DNA of 60,000 nt, taken from Symsagittifera roscoffensis (Eukaryota > Xenacoelomorpha > Acoela > Convolutidae). The stretch is from assembly GCF_963678635.1 (NCBI RefSeq), contig NC_087063.1, positions 83,811,574 to 83,871,573 on the forward strand, given 5' to 3'. This document shows positions 42,216-54,425 of this stretch, piece by piece; position 1 is the first letter of the stretch; each line of letters begins with the position of its first letter. The translations under genes and the position numbers were made by a program. The notes under the pieces were generated by a model that worked only from the letters and a program-made list of their open reading frames with translations, ran no database searches and had not been told where the DNA came from.

Positions 42216-43377
42216 AAGGTATAGGATGAGGGATGCAAGAAGTTGTTAGTTATTTCTATTTCCTTAGACTGTTAGTCCTTCCGGAGAATGATTTTCTACT
42301 TTCTCGTGGCTAGTCTAAGCTAAGGCTAGTCTAATCTTACTTAGGGGTAGTGATTGTGTTCAAGGGTTGGAGAATAGTAAATCGATCCACAAGGTTCAGG
42401 TATAATTAGAACGCAAGTAGTTCGTTAGATACTATTTTAAACTTACTAAGTCTAATATCTATCCTGGGTCTGGTAAGAAGAGGGTTCAAGTGAAGGATGA
42501 ATAACCGAAGTTCTTCACTGTTTATCTTAATTTTAATGGTTAGTTTTATTTAAAAATTTCTATTAGTCCTGGGTCTTTTGGAAGGGTTGGACAGTGAATC
42601 GACATTTGAGGTCGTTAGACACTTGCTAAGTGGGTGGGGGAGAACAAAATTGTTCTGATGATCCAAGGATAGGCCTTGATGATCAGGTTTTAAATTTATT
42701 GAGATAGAAAATTTATTAAGATCCAAGGATAAACCTTGATGATCTGATTTTAAAAATTAGACGAATTTAAGTTTAAAATGATTTAAATTTATTGAATAAA
42801 AAGATTTACTTCTTTTAATGATATTAGTGAGCTTATGATTGCTGTTATGTTTAGGTAATGAAGCTGGAACAACAGGATGATTTATGATTACTAACAATTT
42901 TTTGTCATGCTACTAATTTTTACTTTTATTTTTAAATAAATGTTTTTCAAATATGTTTTATATAATACTGCAGAAATTAAGAAAATGATCTGAGATCTTT
43001 TTAACAATCGTTATTGTATATTAATGATTTTGTTTAGCGCCTGAAATGTTCATAAAGGTTTTTTTTCAAATTTTTTTGTTTGCAAATGAAAATCTAAGTT
43101 CATTGCTAATAAGATTCTAAATACAAAGGTTTGTGTTGGCTTTTGCCGTACAATCATAAAACTAAATAGTAAGTTTTTACTTTGTCGTATGTCGTCTCTT
43201 GTCCGAGGTCTTCTTCCAATTCCGGGTAGTTCTATTATCGTTCGGAATATCGGCTCTGATCTATTGAGTCGTAGAGACATTTCAATTAAATTATTATCGG
43301 ATAACATTTTGAAAATGTTTTGTCTAATTTCTAATCTATTTTTGGTTAGTTCTAAGCTATTAAGGTCTTATTCGAGA
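42216..43377 (-). other. Leader of the large element
   Basis: About 1.16 kb between the primer-binding site and the first clear ORF. Contains a direct repeat of GATCCAAGGATA...CCTTGATGATC (42658-42765) and an 85-codon minus frame (43050-43307) with no known domain. Probable untranslated leader and packaging region by position. Confidence 0.5.
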
Positions 43378-43392
43378 CTTATGGTCGCACCA
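43378..43392 (-). promoter_or_regulatory. Primer-binding site of the large element
   Basis: Two bases inside the 5' LTR, the minus strand reads TGGTGCGACCATAAG. It starts with the TGG complementary to a tRNA CCA end. I cannot say which tRNA. Confidence 0.7.
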
Positions 43393-43394
43393 GA

Positions 43395-43802
43395 TGAGTT
43401 AAGATGGATGTGGTTAACTCATAGAGTAATTTCGGATAGAGTACACCGTCTGCTCGTCACGCTATCTTATTTTCGGCCGGATAGATTCGTGCAACTTCTT
43501 AGTCTAATACCAATCCTAGTCTTACTCTTATACTTACTAGTCTCAGGGTGTTTAACTAGTCTCTGCTAGACTCAATAGATCTAGGGTATACTGGTTTATT
43601 GCGGCTGCTGAAGTTCTCTTGGAGAGGCAACTAATTTCTAAGTTAAATTCAAATCTCTGATGCTGAAATTACAAGTAATTTAAGCACTTACAAATAAGTT
43701 GGTTGTTAGTTAGATGGATTATGATTGGTTAATATTAAATATTTTACAGTGGTAAAATATCCAATTTATCCAATCATAAAATGTAGTTTAGATCAGGTTC
43801 CA
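43395..43802 (-). repeat. 5' LTR of the large element
   Basis: 408 bp. Read on the minus strand it begins TGGAACCTGATC and ends CTTAACTCA. Paired with 24150-24559. Confidence 0.9.
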
Positions 43803-43920
43803 GTTGTTCTTTATAAAGTGAGCTCTTGTACAATAGCCATAGCTTAGTTAGCCTCAAATAATCAACCTCCAACTTAGGCCTCTGGCTGGTTGACAGAATT
43901 TTTTCTTCTTAATCTTCAGG

Positions 43921-44135
43921 CGGCTCTTTTCCGCTACCCTCCGCCCCTTTCCAAATTTCTGTTTTAATAGTTGTTTTACGTGTTATTATGGCTTTTGGCC
44001 AAATTCGTGATGCTGCGATGCAAATCATGAAGAACAAATCAGTTTAGAAATGTTGATTTGATCATCATGCGAAATTTCACTGGCTCAATTTTAAAAAATA
44101 AGAATTGAAATGGAAATGTGGGGAATGAGAAAATA
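43921..44135 (-). mobile_element. hAT-like MITE family A, degraded copy
   Basis: Left end GGCTCTTTTCC, interior TTTTACGTGTTATTATGGC and ATGAAGAACAAATC as in 9857-10074. The right end is degraded and no target duplication is found. Confidence 0.5.
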
Positions 44136-45184
44136 TTCCCATCAGGCAATATACGTATCATCATGCAAACACCTCAAATAACGAAAATTGTAAAACAACT
44201 AAAATTTTGGTTAAGTTCTTTTTAGTTAGGAAGATTTGAAACATTATTAGTTATTAGCAAGTTTTGGTTTTAAAAGTTTCGGACTTCTGTTTGAGTATTT
44301 TCGTGACTGCAAAAAAAAATTCACTCGTCCACTAAATTAATTTATATAAAACGTAACTCGTCAATAAATTGTAAACCCGAACTAAAAGTTTTTTGTTGAT
44401 TAAAATATTTGTAGATAATCAATTATTGAGCTAAGTTTATAGCACATAATGGATTTTCGATCCATTATCGATTGTTATCCAAAATATCTAAAATCATATA
44501 ATCCATTATTTTCGATTATAATGCAATTCCGTTTTCCTTAAAAGAAACTGTTTTTTTATTGAAACTAAGAAAATCCATCAAAATCACTGTATAGGTGAAA
44601 TGTTTACTCAAGATCCAATATAAATGTAATCATTTTTTTGCAGAAAATTTGAACTCAAATTGGTTATGATCAATTGAGAAGGGATTGTTTTGCTTTGAGA
44701 AAATAACGCTATAATTCATTTTTATTAAACTATCATCAATTTTTGTTGAACTTATGAGAGAGAGAGAAAAAATACATCGAAAACAGTAGCATGAAGTTTC
44801 AGAGCGGGTAATGACGGTAACAAAAATGCGTCACTTTCATTTTCACAAGCAAAAAGTTCTACTTCTTTGTGTTCCCCGATGAAAAATCACAATGCTTGTC
44901 TGTACGTTTTTCGCCAATAACTTTCGAAGTATGATAAAGTATTATGAGCAATACTTTTGCAATTGACAAATATGCAAGGGTTTTGCACTTGCGCGAATAA
45001 TTGTATCCCCATCTTTTTGCAACTAAACTTTCCCCGTCAAAATTTTCTGACAACTTTCCGTAAGCAACATTTCTTACAGCCTCTGTTACAGCCTCTTCAA
45101 CTTTGAATTGCGTTTTGAACCGTATTTTAGAATAATCACTTATTTTGCTCAGCTCGTTGAAAAAGGGGAGGAACATAGATTTCG

Positions 45185-45330
45185 AGTTTCGTTTTTTTTT
45201 GTTTTCTGCACTAACTCAGCTGGTACAAGTGATAATTGAAATGAGTCGAGTGTTTAATCCCATATCATTTTAAAACCCTTTCAGTCAGAATTTGGATAAC
45301 ATTAAGAAATTTCAAAAAGATAACGCAATG
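45185..45330 (+). repeat. Dispersed repeat family, copy 4 (5' part)
   Basis: Shares the GAAATGAGTCGAGTG core and the CATATCATTTTAAAACCC block with the copies at 1850, 17035 and 22010. The 3' tail is missing. Confidence 0.5.
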
Positions 45331-45486
45331 TTGAGAAAAAACGATATTAAGCTTTTCAATTTTAGTCAGTTTCGAGCAATGAAAGTAATGAAGTAACGGT
45401 TTTAATATAAAATTTGGTCAATCAGATTGAGAAGAATAAGTTTTTAAAATAGCAGAACAAAGTTTGGAAGCTTTTTACAGCGCTTC

Positions 45487-45697
45487 TGAGAAGGGGACCA
45501 GTTTGAGTTTATGTAAATTATATGAGTTTGTTTTTTTCTGTCTGGAGACCTGCTGTCGTGACCTTGCGATCTCTATCGTCCTGTACGAGCTAAAACAGAA
45601 AGGTGCAGTAAGATTTAGATTTGATGCCTTACAGTTGCTTTGCAATTAAAGTTAGACAACTATACTTTTCATTATTAAATATTTCGCAACTTCAACA
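45487..45697 (+). repeat. 5' LTR of the smaller element
   Basis: 211 bp, starts TGAGAAGGGGACC and ends CTTCAACA. Paired with 51175-51385. Confidence 0.85.
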
Positions 45698-45712
45698 TGG
45701 CGCAGTCAGCGG
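45698..45712 (+). promoter_or_regulatory. Primer-binding site of the smaller element
   Basis: TGGCGCAGTCAGCGG directly follows the 5' LTR. It begins with TGG, as expected for pairing with a tRNA CCA end. The ATG inside ...ACATGGCGCAG overlaps it and may start gag. Confidence 0.75.
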
Positions 45713-46660
45713 AACGAACAGGAGGGGGAAAATCCGCTTAATATACCATCATTCTGGGACGCACGGACGCCAGAACCTCCAATCTACTGGGAGGAGTGGA
45801 TCATAAAGATCCACTGGGGCATGATCGCAAAATATGACAATGACCCTGATGATTTTTATTATGCGCGTACGTTAAATGCAGCGGCCATTGCAGCATTACC
45901 AGAGGACGTAAATGGAAAAAATCGTATCGAGGCGGAGAAGAAGTTGAAGTCTAACTTATATCTCTGTATTGGAGACGAAGCGCAAAGGATATATAAAGCC
46001 CGAAAATGACAGGGCTTTAAAGAACTCTTCTATGACAGGAAGCAGAAGGAGAATGAAACGTTTGAGAAATTCCACGCAGAATTAAGCGCCCTTGCGGGAA
46101 GGTGTGATTTTGCTAACGCGGCCGAAAATGTTCGTGATCTTTTTATTATGAATATGCGGGAACCTGATTGCCAAAGAGAATTATCAGGGTCAACCAAGTT
46201 ACCAGAGGAGGTTTATAGGATAGCACTATCGTATGAGAGAGGTGAAAGTGCATATAAATCCTACACCGAAAAACCGGCCTCATCCGCGTCGCCGATAACC
46301 ATAAAACGGGAGCCAGTTAGTAATATCAGAAGGAGACAGGGCTGTTTCAGAGGTCGAGCACGCGGGGGGACGCGGAGGATATACCCAAGGATCAAGCAGT
46401 GGGGGCGGCGGAAATAACCGTAGGTGTTATAATTGTGACGCGCCGAATTTTACGCTCCACCATATTGCGAGTTGTCCTGCGAAAGGAGCAACATGCAATG
46501 CGTGCAAAAATTGGGGCATTTTGAACGCACATGCAGGGGAGTTAGAGGAGGTACTAACCAGTAGAGAGGACGAGGACGAGTGGGACTAGTCAGGGATGAA
46601 AATGAGCATCATCAGAGCACGCATAGTGTAGACAATGCGTCGGAAGATGAAGTGGCATAG
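45698..46660 (+). pseudogene. Gag of the smaller element, broken
   Basis: Capsid-like sequence (PSFWDARTPEPPIYWEEW, then IEAEKKLKSNLYLCIGDEA and FEKFHAELSALAGRCDF) spread over more than one frame, with a TGA at about 46007. The C-terminal part holds a first zinc knuckle CYNCDAPNFTLHHIASC and a second one (CNAC...GHFERTC) split by a 1-nt shift in an A run near 46507. Confidence 0.75.
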
Positions 46661-47101
46661 GTGAATCAGCAGGGAAGCGGGGAGAATGAATCCATGATGT
46701 CGGGATCCGGCGATTACATGGTGATGTCGATCAAGAAAAAGAACGTGATGGAACTGAAGATCTCAGGAGCCAGAGTCCAGGCTGAGGTGTCGGGAAAGAA
46801 GATGTGGTTGTGGGTGGATAGCGGATCTGCAGTAACGATTTTTAGAATGACGGACCTGAAAGCAACATTAGGTAAAACCAATATTCAGTTACAACCATCT
46901 CAAGATGAATTCTTGGACTACAATAACAACCGAATACACATACTTGGGAAAATTGCGGTGATTGTGGCTCCAGCGCAAGTGTCAGTAATATCAGGAAATG
47001 ATCAGTTAATCCTTGGGCGCGACCTGGTGGGTACCCTAGGTCTGGAGTTGGTGCAAAGAAAGAAAGTGATGGGGATCACGGGGGAAAGGAGCAGTCAGTA
47101 A
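46661..47101 (+). CDS. Aspartic protease of the smaller element
   Basis: 146 codons. The active site LWVDSGSAVTIF is followed by a hydrophobic core and a LILGRDLVGTLGLEL end block, the usual retropepsin pattern. Acts on the Gag-Pol precursor in intact elements. Confidence 0.75.
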   Translation: MNQQGSGENESMMSGSGDYMVMSIKKKNVMELKISGARVQAEVSGKKMWLWVDSGSAVTIFRMTDLKATLGKTNIQLQPSQDEFLDYNNNRIHILGKIAVIVAPAQVSVISGNDQLILGRDLVGTLGLELVQRKKVMGITGERSSQ

Positions 47102-48617
47102 GAGGAGAAATATGATGAATTACAAACATATTTCTGTAAATTGTACCCAAATTTATTTACCAGAATAGGGAGAATCCGAAACGCTAAAGTAAGAGCCAAA
47201 TTCTTTGAAAATCTAAAGCCGATACAGCAAAAAGGGCGTCGGGTGCCTATCAGCTTATAGGATAAAGTAGACAAGGAAATTGACCGGTTGATAAAAGAAG
47301 GTCATATCATTAAATTACAAGAATGTTCGGATAAGTACTTTGTCTACCCTACAGTAATCACAGTAAAAAAAAAGATGGAAGCATAAAATTGGCATTGGAA
47401 TCAAGAGAATTTAACAAGCAGGTACACAAAAATAAGTACCAAATGCCAAACAGTGACGAACTAATAGACGGGATTAGTCAAATAATTGCAGAATGAAAAG
47501 CGGGGATGTATATTTTACCACATTGGATTTCACTTACGCGTACGGAAAAGTATCCTTGGAACAAAAAACTAGCGAGCAGTGCAATTTTTCACTAGTCGGC
47601 GGAAAATTGACGGGATCATATCGTATTAAAAACGGCTTTTACGGGCTCACATCAATGCCGGCGGAGTTTCAAAAAGTCATTGATAATTTATTTTAGGAAT
47701 TTCCTCAGGCCAATGCTTTAATCGACGATATCCTAATTGCGTCAAAGGGAACAAGAGTGGAGCATATTGCACTAGTGGAAAAAAAATTGAAGAAGTTGGA
47801 CGTATCAAACGTTTCCTTCAAACTACAGAAATGCGAATTTGCAAAAACCGAGTGTGAATGGTTAGGGTTCCGAATTGGGGAAAGTGGCATCGCGCCATTA
47901 GTTCGGAAAACTCAAGCGGTCGAAGATTTGAAAACCCCAAAATGTAGAAAGCATTTAAAGTCACTAATAGGTTCGATGCACAGTTTGCATAAATTTTTTC
48001 CAAAACTCGCTGAAGTAAGCGCACTATTAAGACAGTTACTCAGTCAGAACAACGATTTTGTCTGGACGCCGAATTGCGAAAACGCGTTTCAACAATTGAA
48101 ATCTCTAGTGAAAAACATGGTAGAGCTTAGACATTTCGATATTCTTCGTGAAACTAGGATAATTTGCGATGCTAGTCACGGTGGCCTAGGGGCCGTGTTA
48201 GAACAGTACAGCGCCTCCAGTTGGCACCCAATTTCGTTTGCGTCACGCTATCTTAATCCGGCCGAGAAAAAGTATTCTACAAACGAATTAGAATTACCCG
48301 CGGTTGTGCGGACTACGGAACGCTTTCGGAATTATATCTGTGGACGTTATTTTACAGTTATATCAGATCACAAGGCGTTACTTAAACTATTAAATTCTTC
48401 ACCAAAAGGAAATAAAACCTTTTTTAGCCAGTTAAATCGGTGGTACGATCGTTTAGTTCCATATGATTTTAAACTTGAACGTGGACATCGGTCAAAAATG
48501 GGAATGGCAGACTATTTGTCTCGCTTTCGATCTGCAGCGGCGCCCGAGACAAGCCATTACGATGACAGTTTTACAGTAGCGAAAATAAAAAATGATAAAA
48601 GAAGCATTGGAACCTAA
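47102..48617 (+). pseudogene. RT and RNase H of the smaller element, broken
   Basis: RT blocks include FTTLDFTYAYGKV, NGFYGLTSMPAEFQ and the active-site region ALIDDILIASKG, separated by in-frame stops (for example TAG at 47694-47696). The RNase H part is well preserved: ICDASHGGLGAVLEQ, the NELELPAVV segment, VISDHKALLKLL and MADYLSRF. The 47757-48617 frame is the longest intact piece. Confidence 0.8.
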
Positions 48618-50559
48618 GGACCAGTTAAAGCCTGGGGGTCAAAAAATGAATCAAATTGGAAAAAATCCGACGTTAGAGGGCGAACGATCATGTTTCTACT
48701 CAAAAAGAAAAGTTGCATCTAATGAAATTAACAGAAAAGCAGAATATTCAAATATTGACCGTGAGAACACGCGCTTACTAGAGCGCGTGGTTTTATGCAA
48801 CCGACGGTTAGCCAATCAGAATCGAGATATTTGCATACCGGCGGAAATATAAAAATTCCGAAACAACAAAATCAGACGTTGTTCTCAGTACGTAAAATCA
48901 AATTGTGGTTGTTATTTGAAAGAAAAAATCACGGAAAATTTGTCATCTACGAATTACCCAGAGAAAAGCAATCCGAAAACACCTTCCGCTATTGTTAATA
49001 CCTCCACTCATTCCGGAAATGTAAATCTCAATGTAGTTTTATATAGATTTAACCAGCCGCCGAGTTTAAGCTCAGATTCTGATATAAAGATAATAGCTCC
49101 AGATAAAGTTATTCCGAAAACGACTAATTCGAAAAAACTAAACACAGTTATTTCAACCCCCCATCAGTTCCCCGGATTATCCTATCCCCTTGTGCAAAGC
49201 GATAAATGGTTTTATTCAATAGTGCCTACTGATAGTCGAGTAGTTAAAAAAATTGATTATCCTGAGATTCTGAATTTGAAATTAGTTGAAGCTAACTTGG
49301 AAAAGCACCCGATATTGAAAACAATCCGCGACGCGATACGAAACAAGGACCCACGCACCAAGGACATTAATACTAGATTGGCGCAAAATTACGCTCAACA
49401 TTACAACAATTTTGCTGTGCGCGAAAACTGCTTGTGGATGGATGGTCGGCTGGCCATACCGAAGGATATGTCGTCAGCAGTGTTAAACCGATTGCATCAC
49501 AACCATCATGGGCGGGACAAAAGGTTCGCGGCGGCGAAGGACGTCTGGATACCGCTCATGCAGGGGAACCTTGCGGCCACAGCCAAGTTTTGTAAAAGCT
49601 GCCTAGAAGCAGGTAAAAACCTTAAACCGGACATTCCAAAAAATGATATGGGGGAAACATATGTACCCAGGGAACCTAATGATCTGGTTTAATTAGATTT
49701 CTGGGGTCCTGTACTTTATGTAAAGGGTCGGAAGAAATATGTTCTAGTAGCAGTAGATAAGTTCTCACATTGGCCGTCGGCTTATGTCTGTTCAAGTAAC
49801 AAGTCTAAAAACGTATTGAAATTCCTAAGGAAATACATAAACACACATGGGCACCTAAGGAAATTACATATGGATCAGGCCACTGGGTTCTTCTCGAATG
49901 ACATACAAAACTTTTGTAATTATGAGGGCATTGAACTTATAAAATTTCCAGTTAAGGACCACCGCGCTACGGGAATGGTCGAAAGTACCATTGGCATTGG
50001 CTCGATAAAAAATTACGTTTTAACATATCTTCAGGAAAATAAGAACTAAAAATTTGGATTGATGATATCCCGTGCACTGAGCGCTTTACGATTTGTGCCG
50101 CACTCTAAAACTAAGCTAACGCCATTTGAGGCCTATCATGGAAGAGAAGCAAATACCGCTTTTCAAAATTTGACGAAAAAGCCATCATTGAAAAACCTAA
50201 ATTGGAGAAATGTCATTAGCCTGAAATTATCTTGCTTAGACAAGGCAAGTGGTCCAGCCGAATTGGAACTGAATCTCGATTGGGAGAAACGTAGCGATCT
50301 CGTGTACGCCCCGGAAAGCCGCAAAACACCAAGGGTTTTGGAGGAGAACGATCTGATTGAAACGGACGTGGACCCTAAAGTCAAAGAAGTGGATCCCAAG
50401 GCTCAAGAGTTGCCTAAGGCACCAGAGTGGTTCAAGCGACATAAAACCAGTACCACGACGGTATATCAGAGGACCGGGAAAACGGATCCAAAGGACCCAA
50501 GAAGGTATAAACGTTTATCATTAAAAATTGAAAAATTGACAAAACATACGGTGCAATAG
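48618..50559 (+). pseudogene. Integrase of the smaller element, broken
   Basis: A spacer to about 49240, then an HHCC zinc-binding region (LHHNHHGRD...CKSCLEAGKN). A TAA at 49690-49692 follows it, and the next codons in the same frame give LDFWGPV with the first catalytic Asp. The second is in LHMDQATGFFSND and the Glu in GMVESTIG. A further TAA lies near 50047. The tail (50059-50559) is charged. Confidence 0.8.
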
Positions 50560-51174
50560 AAAAAAAGGATCGTTACTAAGGCGAAGTGGTGTTTCATTTA
50601 GATCGGCGGCTGAAGAAAGCCGAATTGAGAAGGGGACCGACGCTAACACCCCGGGTCCAAGCAAGCCTACGGGGCATAAGAGGCAAGCGGAAAAGTTGAA
50701 AGGGGACCATTTAGAAATGGAACGAGTGCGAAAAACCAATGAGAATCGGAAAACGAAGAAAAGTCAGATAGTCGAGAGCCGCGAAGACGAGAGTGACGAA
50801 GAGGAGGAGAGCAAATGGGCAGTCGTGGGGCGCGAGAGCGAAGCCGCGAAAACTGCAGCGAGCCGGGCGAACGAACCGTCGGGAACCGTCGGGAACCGTT
50901 AAAGGAAAACACCGAAAACCGTCGGTAATAAGAGAAAGCTGAGCGAGGAGGCAACGCGCAGATCAACGCGACAACGGAGAGGAGTCGACAAAAACGATGG
51001 AGTGATGATTCACCGGATCGAACACAAATGAGAAAAACAAAACTTTGGGAGAGGTTTGGCAAGCATGCCTAAAAACTCAAGTTGAAACTAAAACTGTTCA
51101 GTAAAACTAGGGAGAAATTTATGAGTTGATAAATTTTCCATCTACAATCTAAAATTTATTTGTGCTTGCCCGAA
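50560..51174 (+). other. Charged tail and 3' region of the smaller element
   Basis: A 68-codon charged frame (50696-50902, rich in Glu, Lys and Arg; SREDESDEEEESK) may be the displaced end of pol. The rest, up to the 3' LTR, is non-coding. Confidence 0.45.
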
Positions 51175-51385
51175 TGAGATAGGGACCAGTTTGAGTTTAT
51201 GTAAGTTATATGAGTTTGTTTCTTTCTGTCTGGAGACCTGCAGTCGTGACCTTGCGATATCTATTGTCCGGTACGAGCTAAAACAGAAAGGTGCAGTAAG
51301 ATTTAGATTTGATACCTTACAGTTGCTTTGCAATTAAAGTTAGACGACTATTCTTTTCATTATTATACATTTCGCAACTTCAACA
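51175..51385 (+). repeat. 3' LTR of the smaller element
   Basis: 211 bp, starts TGAGATAGGGACC and ends CTTCAACA. A polypurine tract just upstream is not obvious. Confidence 0.85.
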
Positions 51386-54300
51386 CTTCTTTGGCACTCA
51401 AAAGTTTCTAGAAAACGCTGAGAATAACTAATTAAAAAAATTCTGACATTCTATTCGATCATATAGTTTTTTAAGAATGTAGTCCTAAAAATAACTGCAT
51501 CTTAAAAGTCAACCCATTTTTCTATAAAAACAACTAGACATTGTGTATTTGAAAGTTTCAAGCGGCAAGGAGTTTGATTTTTTTAGTTTAATTTCTAGAG
51601 ACGGTTTCATTCTATTTTTCGTATTTTTGGTTTTTGCAATTTATTTTTTTTTGCGATTCTGAGCGTGAATATAAGTGTGCTGAAAAATTCAGGAAATTTT
51701 CGTTTTTTGTTGACTTCTAACAAAAAACCATTAAAAATAGCTGTAACATTTGGTTTTCCTCTTTGATATCCGAACATCAGAATTCATCACAAATGTGTAT
51801 CTTCTTTTGCTGATTTTGTTGAGTTTAACGACACTTTTCACGGTTCCTTTTGGTTGATTTGCTGTTGGTGTGCTTCTGTTTTCGAAATACAGCTTCGGGT
51901 TGGTGAAAACGATTTTCTGGAAAAACTTTTTTTGCCCGATCGACCTCCTTTCATTGAACAATTTCGCCGATTTGATAACAGTAAACTGTAAGGCTGGTTC
52001 GTATAACCTAACAAAATTACAAATCTGAAATTTCGATCGCCTTTTGATTCCTTGACCAAATAACTTAGTGTAAAATTATTATCAGCTAGTGAAGTTATGA
52101 GATAGTGGTTATAATTTATGCATTTTGAACAAAAATTCCAAAACAAAAAATTTAATTTTTTTCCATTAAATCTCCTGCATATACGTAATTACCGGTTCGA
52201 AATTATTTTAGAGACAGTTATCAGTAAAACAAAACTAACTATAAAGTTCGTTACATTAGCAAACACATGTGACAAAACGAGTCGTTTAGCCTACGCGTTT
52301 CTGTTATTGTACTCTGTGACAGTGGGGAACTTTATTAGAAAAATTAAATATAAACATGCAAAAAAATTTGGAAACTTTTTGTGGGAAAAGTTTCTACCTC
52401 CCTGTTTTTCTGTAAGAACAACTTTCATAATAAAAAAATCCCTATCTTGTAACATTTTCGGAGCATACTTTTAAAAGAAGTGGTAAGATTCTTATGAAAA
52501 AAATTCTAAAAAAGCAACTTTTGGTCCAGCCGGGTTAATTTAACTTTCAAAATTTAATTATGCTGAAACAATTAATCTTTCAAGTTTATTTCGCAGCGAA
52601 TTTTAGGAATCTTCTCATACGCAATTCACAATGCTTATGATTAGTTTTTTTATATCTTTCTGCTTATTTGGAGCGGTGAAATTTAATTTTCGTTTTGACG
52701 AGTATTTTCTGCAACAACCAATATAAAGAAACTCAATGGGCTTTCGACTAGTTTTTGACTAGTTTTATTCCTCCAAATGAAATCCCTGTAAACTTAGGTA
52801 TTTTCCTGTTAAATTTCTTCTTTTAGAATACTTGTGTAGTGCACAGTTTAAGTAGATATGTAAAATTTCTATTAAAATATCTATAAGAACATTTTTTCAA
52901 TTAGAATCAATACTTGAGAAAGTAAAATGCATTTGAAAGACTTCATAGAGAAATATTTTAAAATAATTTCAGTTACTTATTAAGTTTTTCAAAATGCTTA
53001 TTGCAATGTAACCGATGCAGCTTATAGTTTTGTTTATATGCAGACTACTTTCGCTCACAGATGGGAAATATATTTTTTATTTTGATTTGCAAAATAGAGA
53101 TCCATTGCAGTAGAGACCGTAGCCTTGTACAATATCGCAAATCTTATTCAAAGTTGGGACAATCAAAGTTAAACATAAAAATAAAAGGTAAATAAACATA
53201 AAAAAGTATATTATTTGTCTTTCGTTTCATGAATAAGGCTTGCATGGTGGCACACTTTTTTTAATCAGTGGAAAAACGTTGTTTCAGAATGCTGAAATTC
53301 GAAATATTTTGTGTAAGTAGCTCAATTGGATATATCGAGTTTCCAGTCGATAGATTATCCGATACTTATAAGCGATACGAAACCAATTGTGATTAAACAG
53401 CTACTGCCTGTTGCCAATGAAGTAATTGTCGTCACCCTCAAAGGCGTTAAGAAATTTTTTTAAATTGTTTTTCGAGTAATCCGGGTTAAAGTTTATGGGT
53501 CAAAAAATGTTATAAAAAGCGTTATTGTTGGAGCAAAAAAATCATTAAATATTTTTTGTTTTCCTGTTACCCAGGCTATATTTACTATTTTTTAAAGTCA
53601 CTGGGAACTGTAAGAATTGGATCTACCAGATTTGTGCCAGTTCTATTTTATTAGGTTTGAGTTCCCACTAGAACAAAATGATAACTTACTCGCAAAAAAA
53701 GGAGAACTAAGCGTGAGCAACCGAGGAGATATTTCATTGAAAAAAAAAAACTAGGTTCACCCAAATGAAAAAATATTCACCCATTTTCGCTCGCAACATT
53801 TGAAATTATCCAAAATTTGGAGATTTCGCGAAAAAAAAGTTTGCCTCACTTTCAGGCGCGGATCTAGGAATTTCTCGGGGGGGGGGGGCGGATTTTCAAA
53901 AAAAAAATTTTTCGAGGTCGACCAAATTGATTTTCTGAGCTCTCTCAAAACACTATAAAGACCGTAACTTGACCAAATTTTCTGCGCCGCAGACAATTTT
54001 TAGAAACCCCCCCCCCCCCCGAAATCCGCTACTGCTCACTGCTCACTTCGGTTTATGTTCTGGCCTGGAAAGGCTCAGTGACTTTCATTTTCTACTTGAA
54101 CATAATCAAACCTCACACATCCGAAACATGTATAAATTTCAAAATGCAAATTCAATAGGTACAAACAGTCATTGATATGAAGAAGAGGTTACAATTGCAT
54201 TATATTCAGACGATTGGCAAATTTTATTGCAATTTTTTTGGTGAGTTTTTAATTTAGAGTGTGATTCAGCAATGATATTTTTGCGAGTAGTCTCGTTTTA

Positions 54301-54425
54301 GGCTATTTTTGACCTTTTCTGGCTTTTTCCCATATTAACATGAGAAACCGAAAGATATGAACAGCCTGAATCGTTATTCCTACTCGAATGATTGAAACTT
54401 TGTGCTGTTGGCCAATTATTCGTTT
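51386..54425. other. AT-rich intergenic stretch
   Basis: About 3 kb. Apart from a hAT-type MITE at 53853-54034 I see nothing assignable. Frames such as 52118-52474 and 51838-52146 show no domain, and their codon use looks random. Confidence 0.5.
53853..54034. mobile_element. hAT-type MITE with G/C tracts
   Basis: 182 bp. The left end CAGGCGCGGATCTAGG and the reverse complement of the right end CAGTAGCGGATTTCGG form an imperfect inverted repeat followed by G tracts. Flanks CTCACTTT (53845-53852) and CTCACTGC (54035-54042) agree at six of eight. Part of its interior (ATTTTCTGAGCTCT, CAAAACACTAT) also occurs at 790-815. Confidence 0.6.

Larger units (their letters stand above)
24150..43802 (-). 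mobile_element. Large envelope-bearing Ty3/gypsy-type LTR retroelement
   Basis: About 19.65 kb, read on the minus strand: 5' LTR, primer-binding site, leader, gag (with a tandem triplication), protease, RT, RNase H, integrase, accessory ORFs, envelope-like ORFs, 3' UTR, 3' LTR. The 4-bp target duplication GTTG (24146-24149 and 43803-43806) shows it is one insertion with both ends present. The LTRs differ at about 12 positions plus a 2-bp gap, near 3%. The RT-RNase H-integrase order places it with Ty3/gypsy-type elements. Frameshifts, stops and an integrase deletion make it non-functional as given. Confidence 0.9.
43803..45486. other. Spacer between the two LTR elements
   Basis: About 1.7 kb of host sequence. 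Contains an inverted, degraded family A MITE (43921-44135, beginning GGCGGCTCTTTTCC) and copy 4 of the dispersed repeat (45185-45330). A 105-codon minus frame (44859-45176) has no recognised domain. Confidence 0.5.
45487..51385 (+). mobile_element. Smaller Ty3/gypsy-type gag-pol LTR retroelement, decayed
   Basis: 5.9 kb with 211-bp TG...CA LTRs and target duplication CTTC (45483-45486 and 51386-51389). The LTRs differ at about 13 positions (about 6%). Order: gag with two zinc knuckles, protease, RT, RNase H, integrase; no env. Two CCHC knuckles and the TGGCGCAGTCAGCGG primer site recall Mag-like lineages, a tentative placement. Several stops and frameshifts. Confidence 0.88.
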
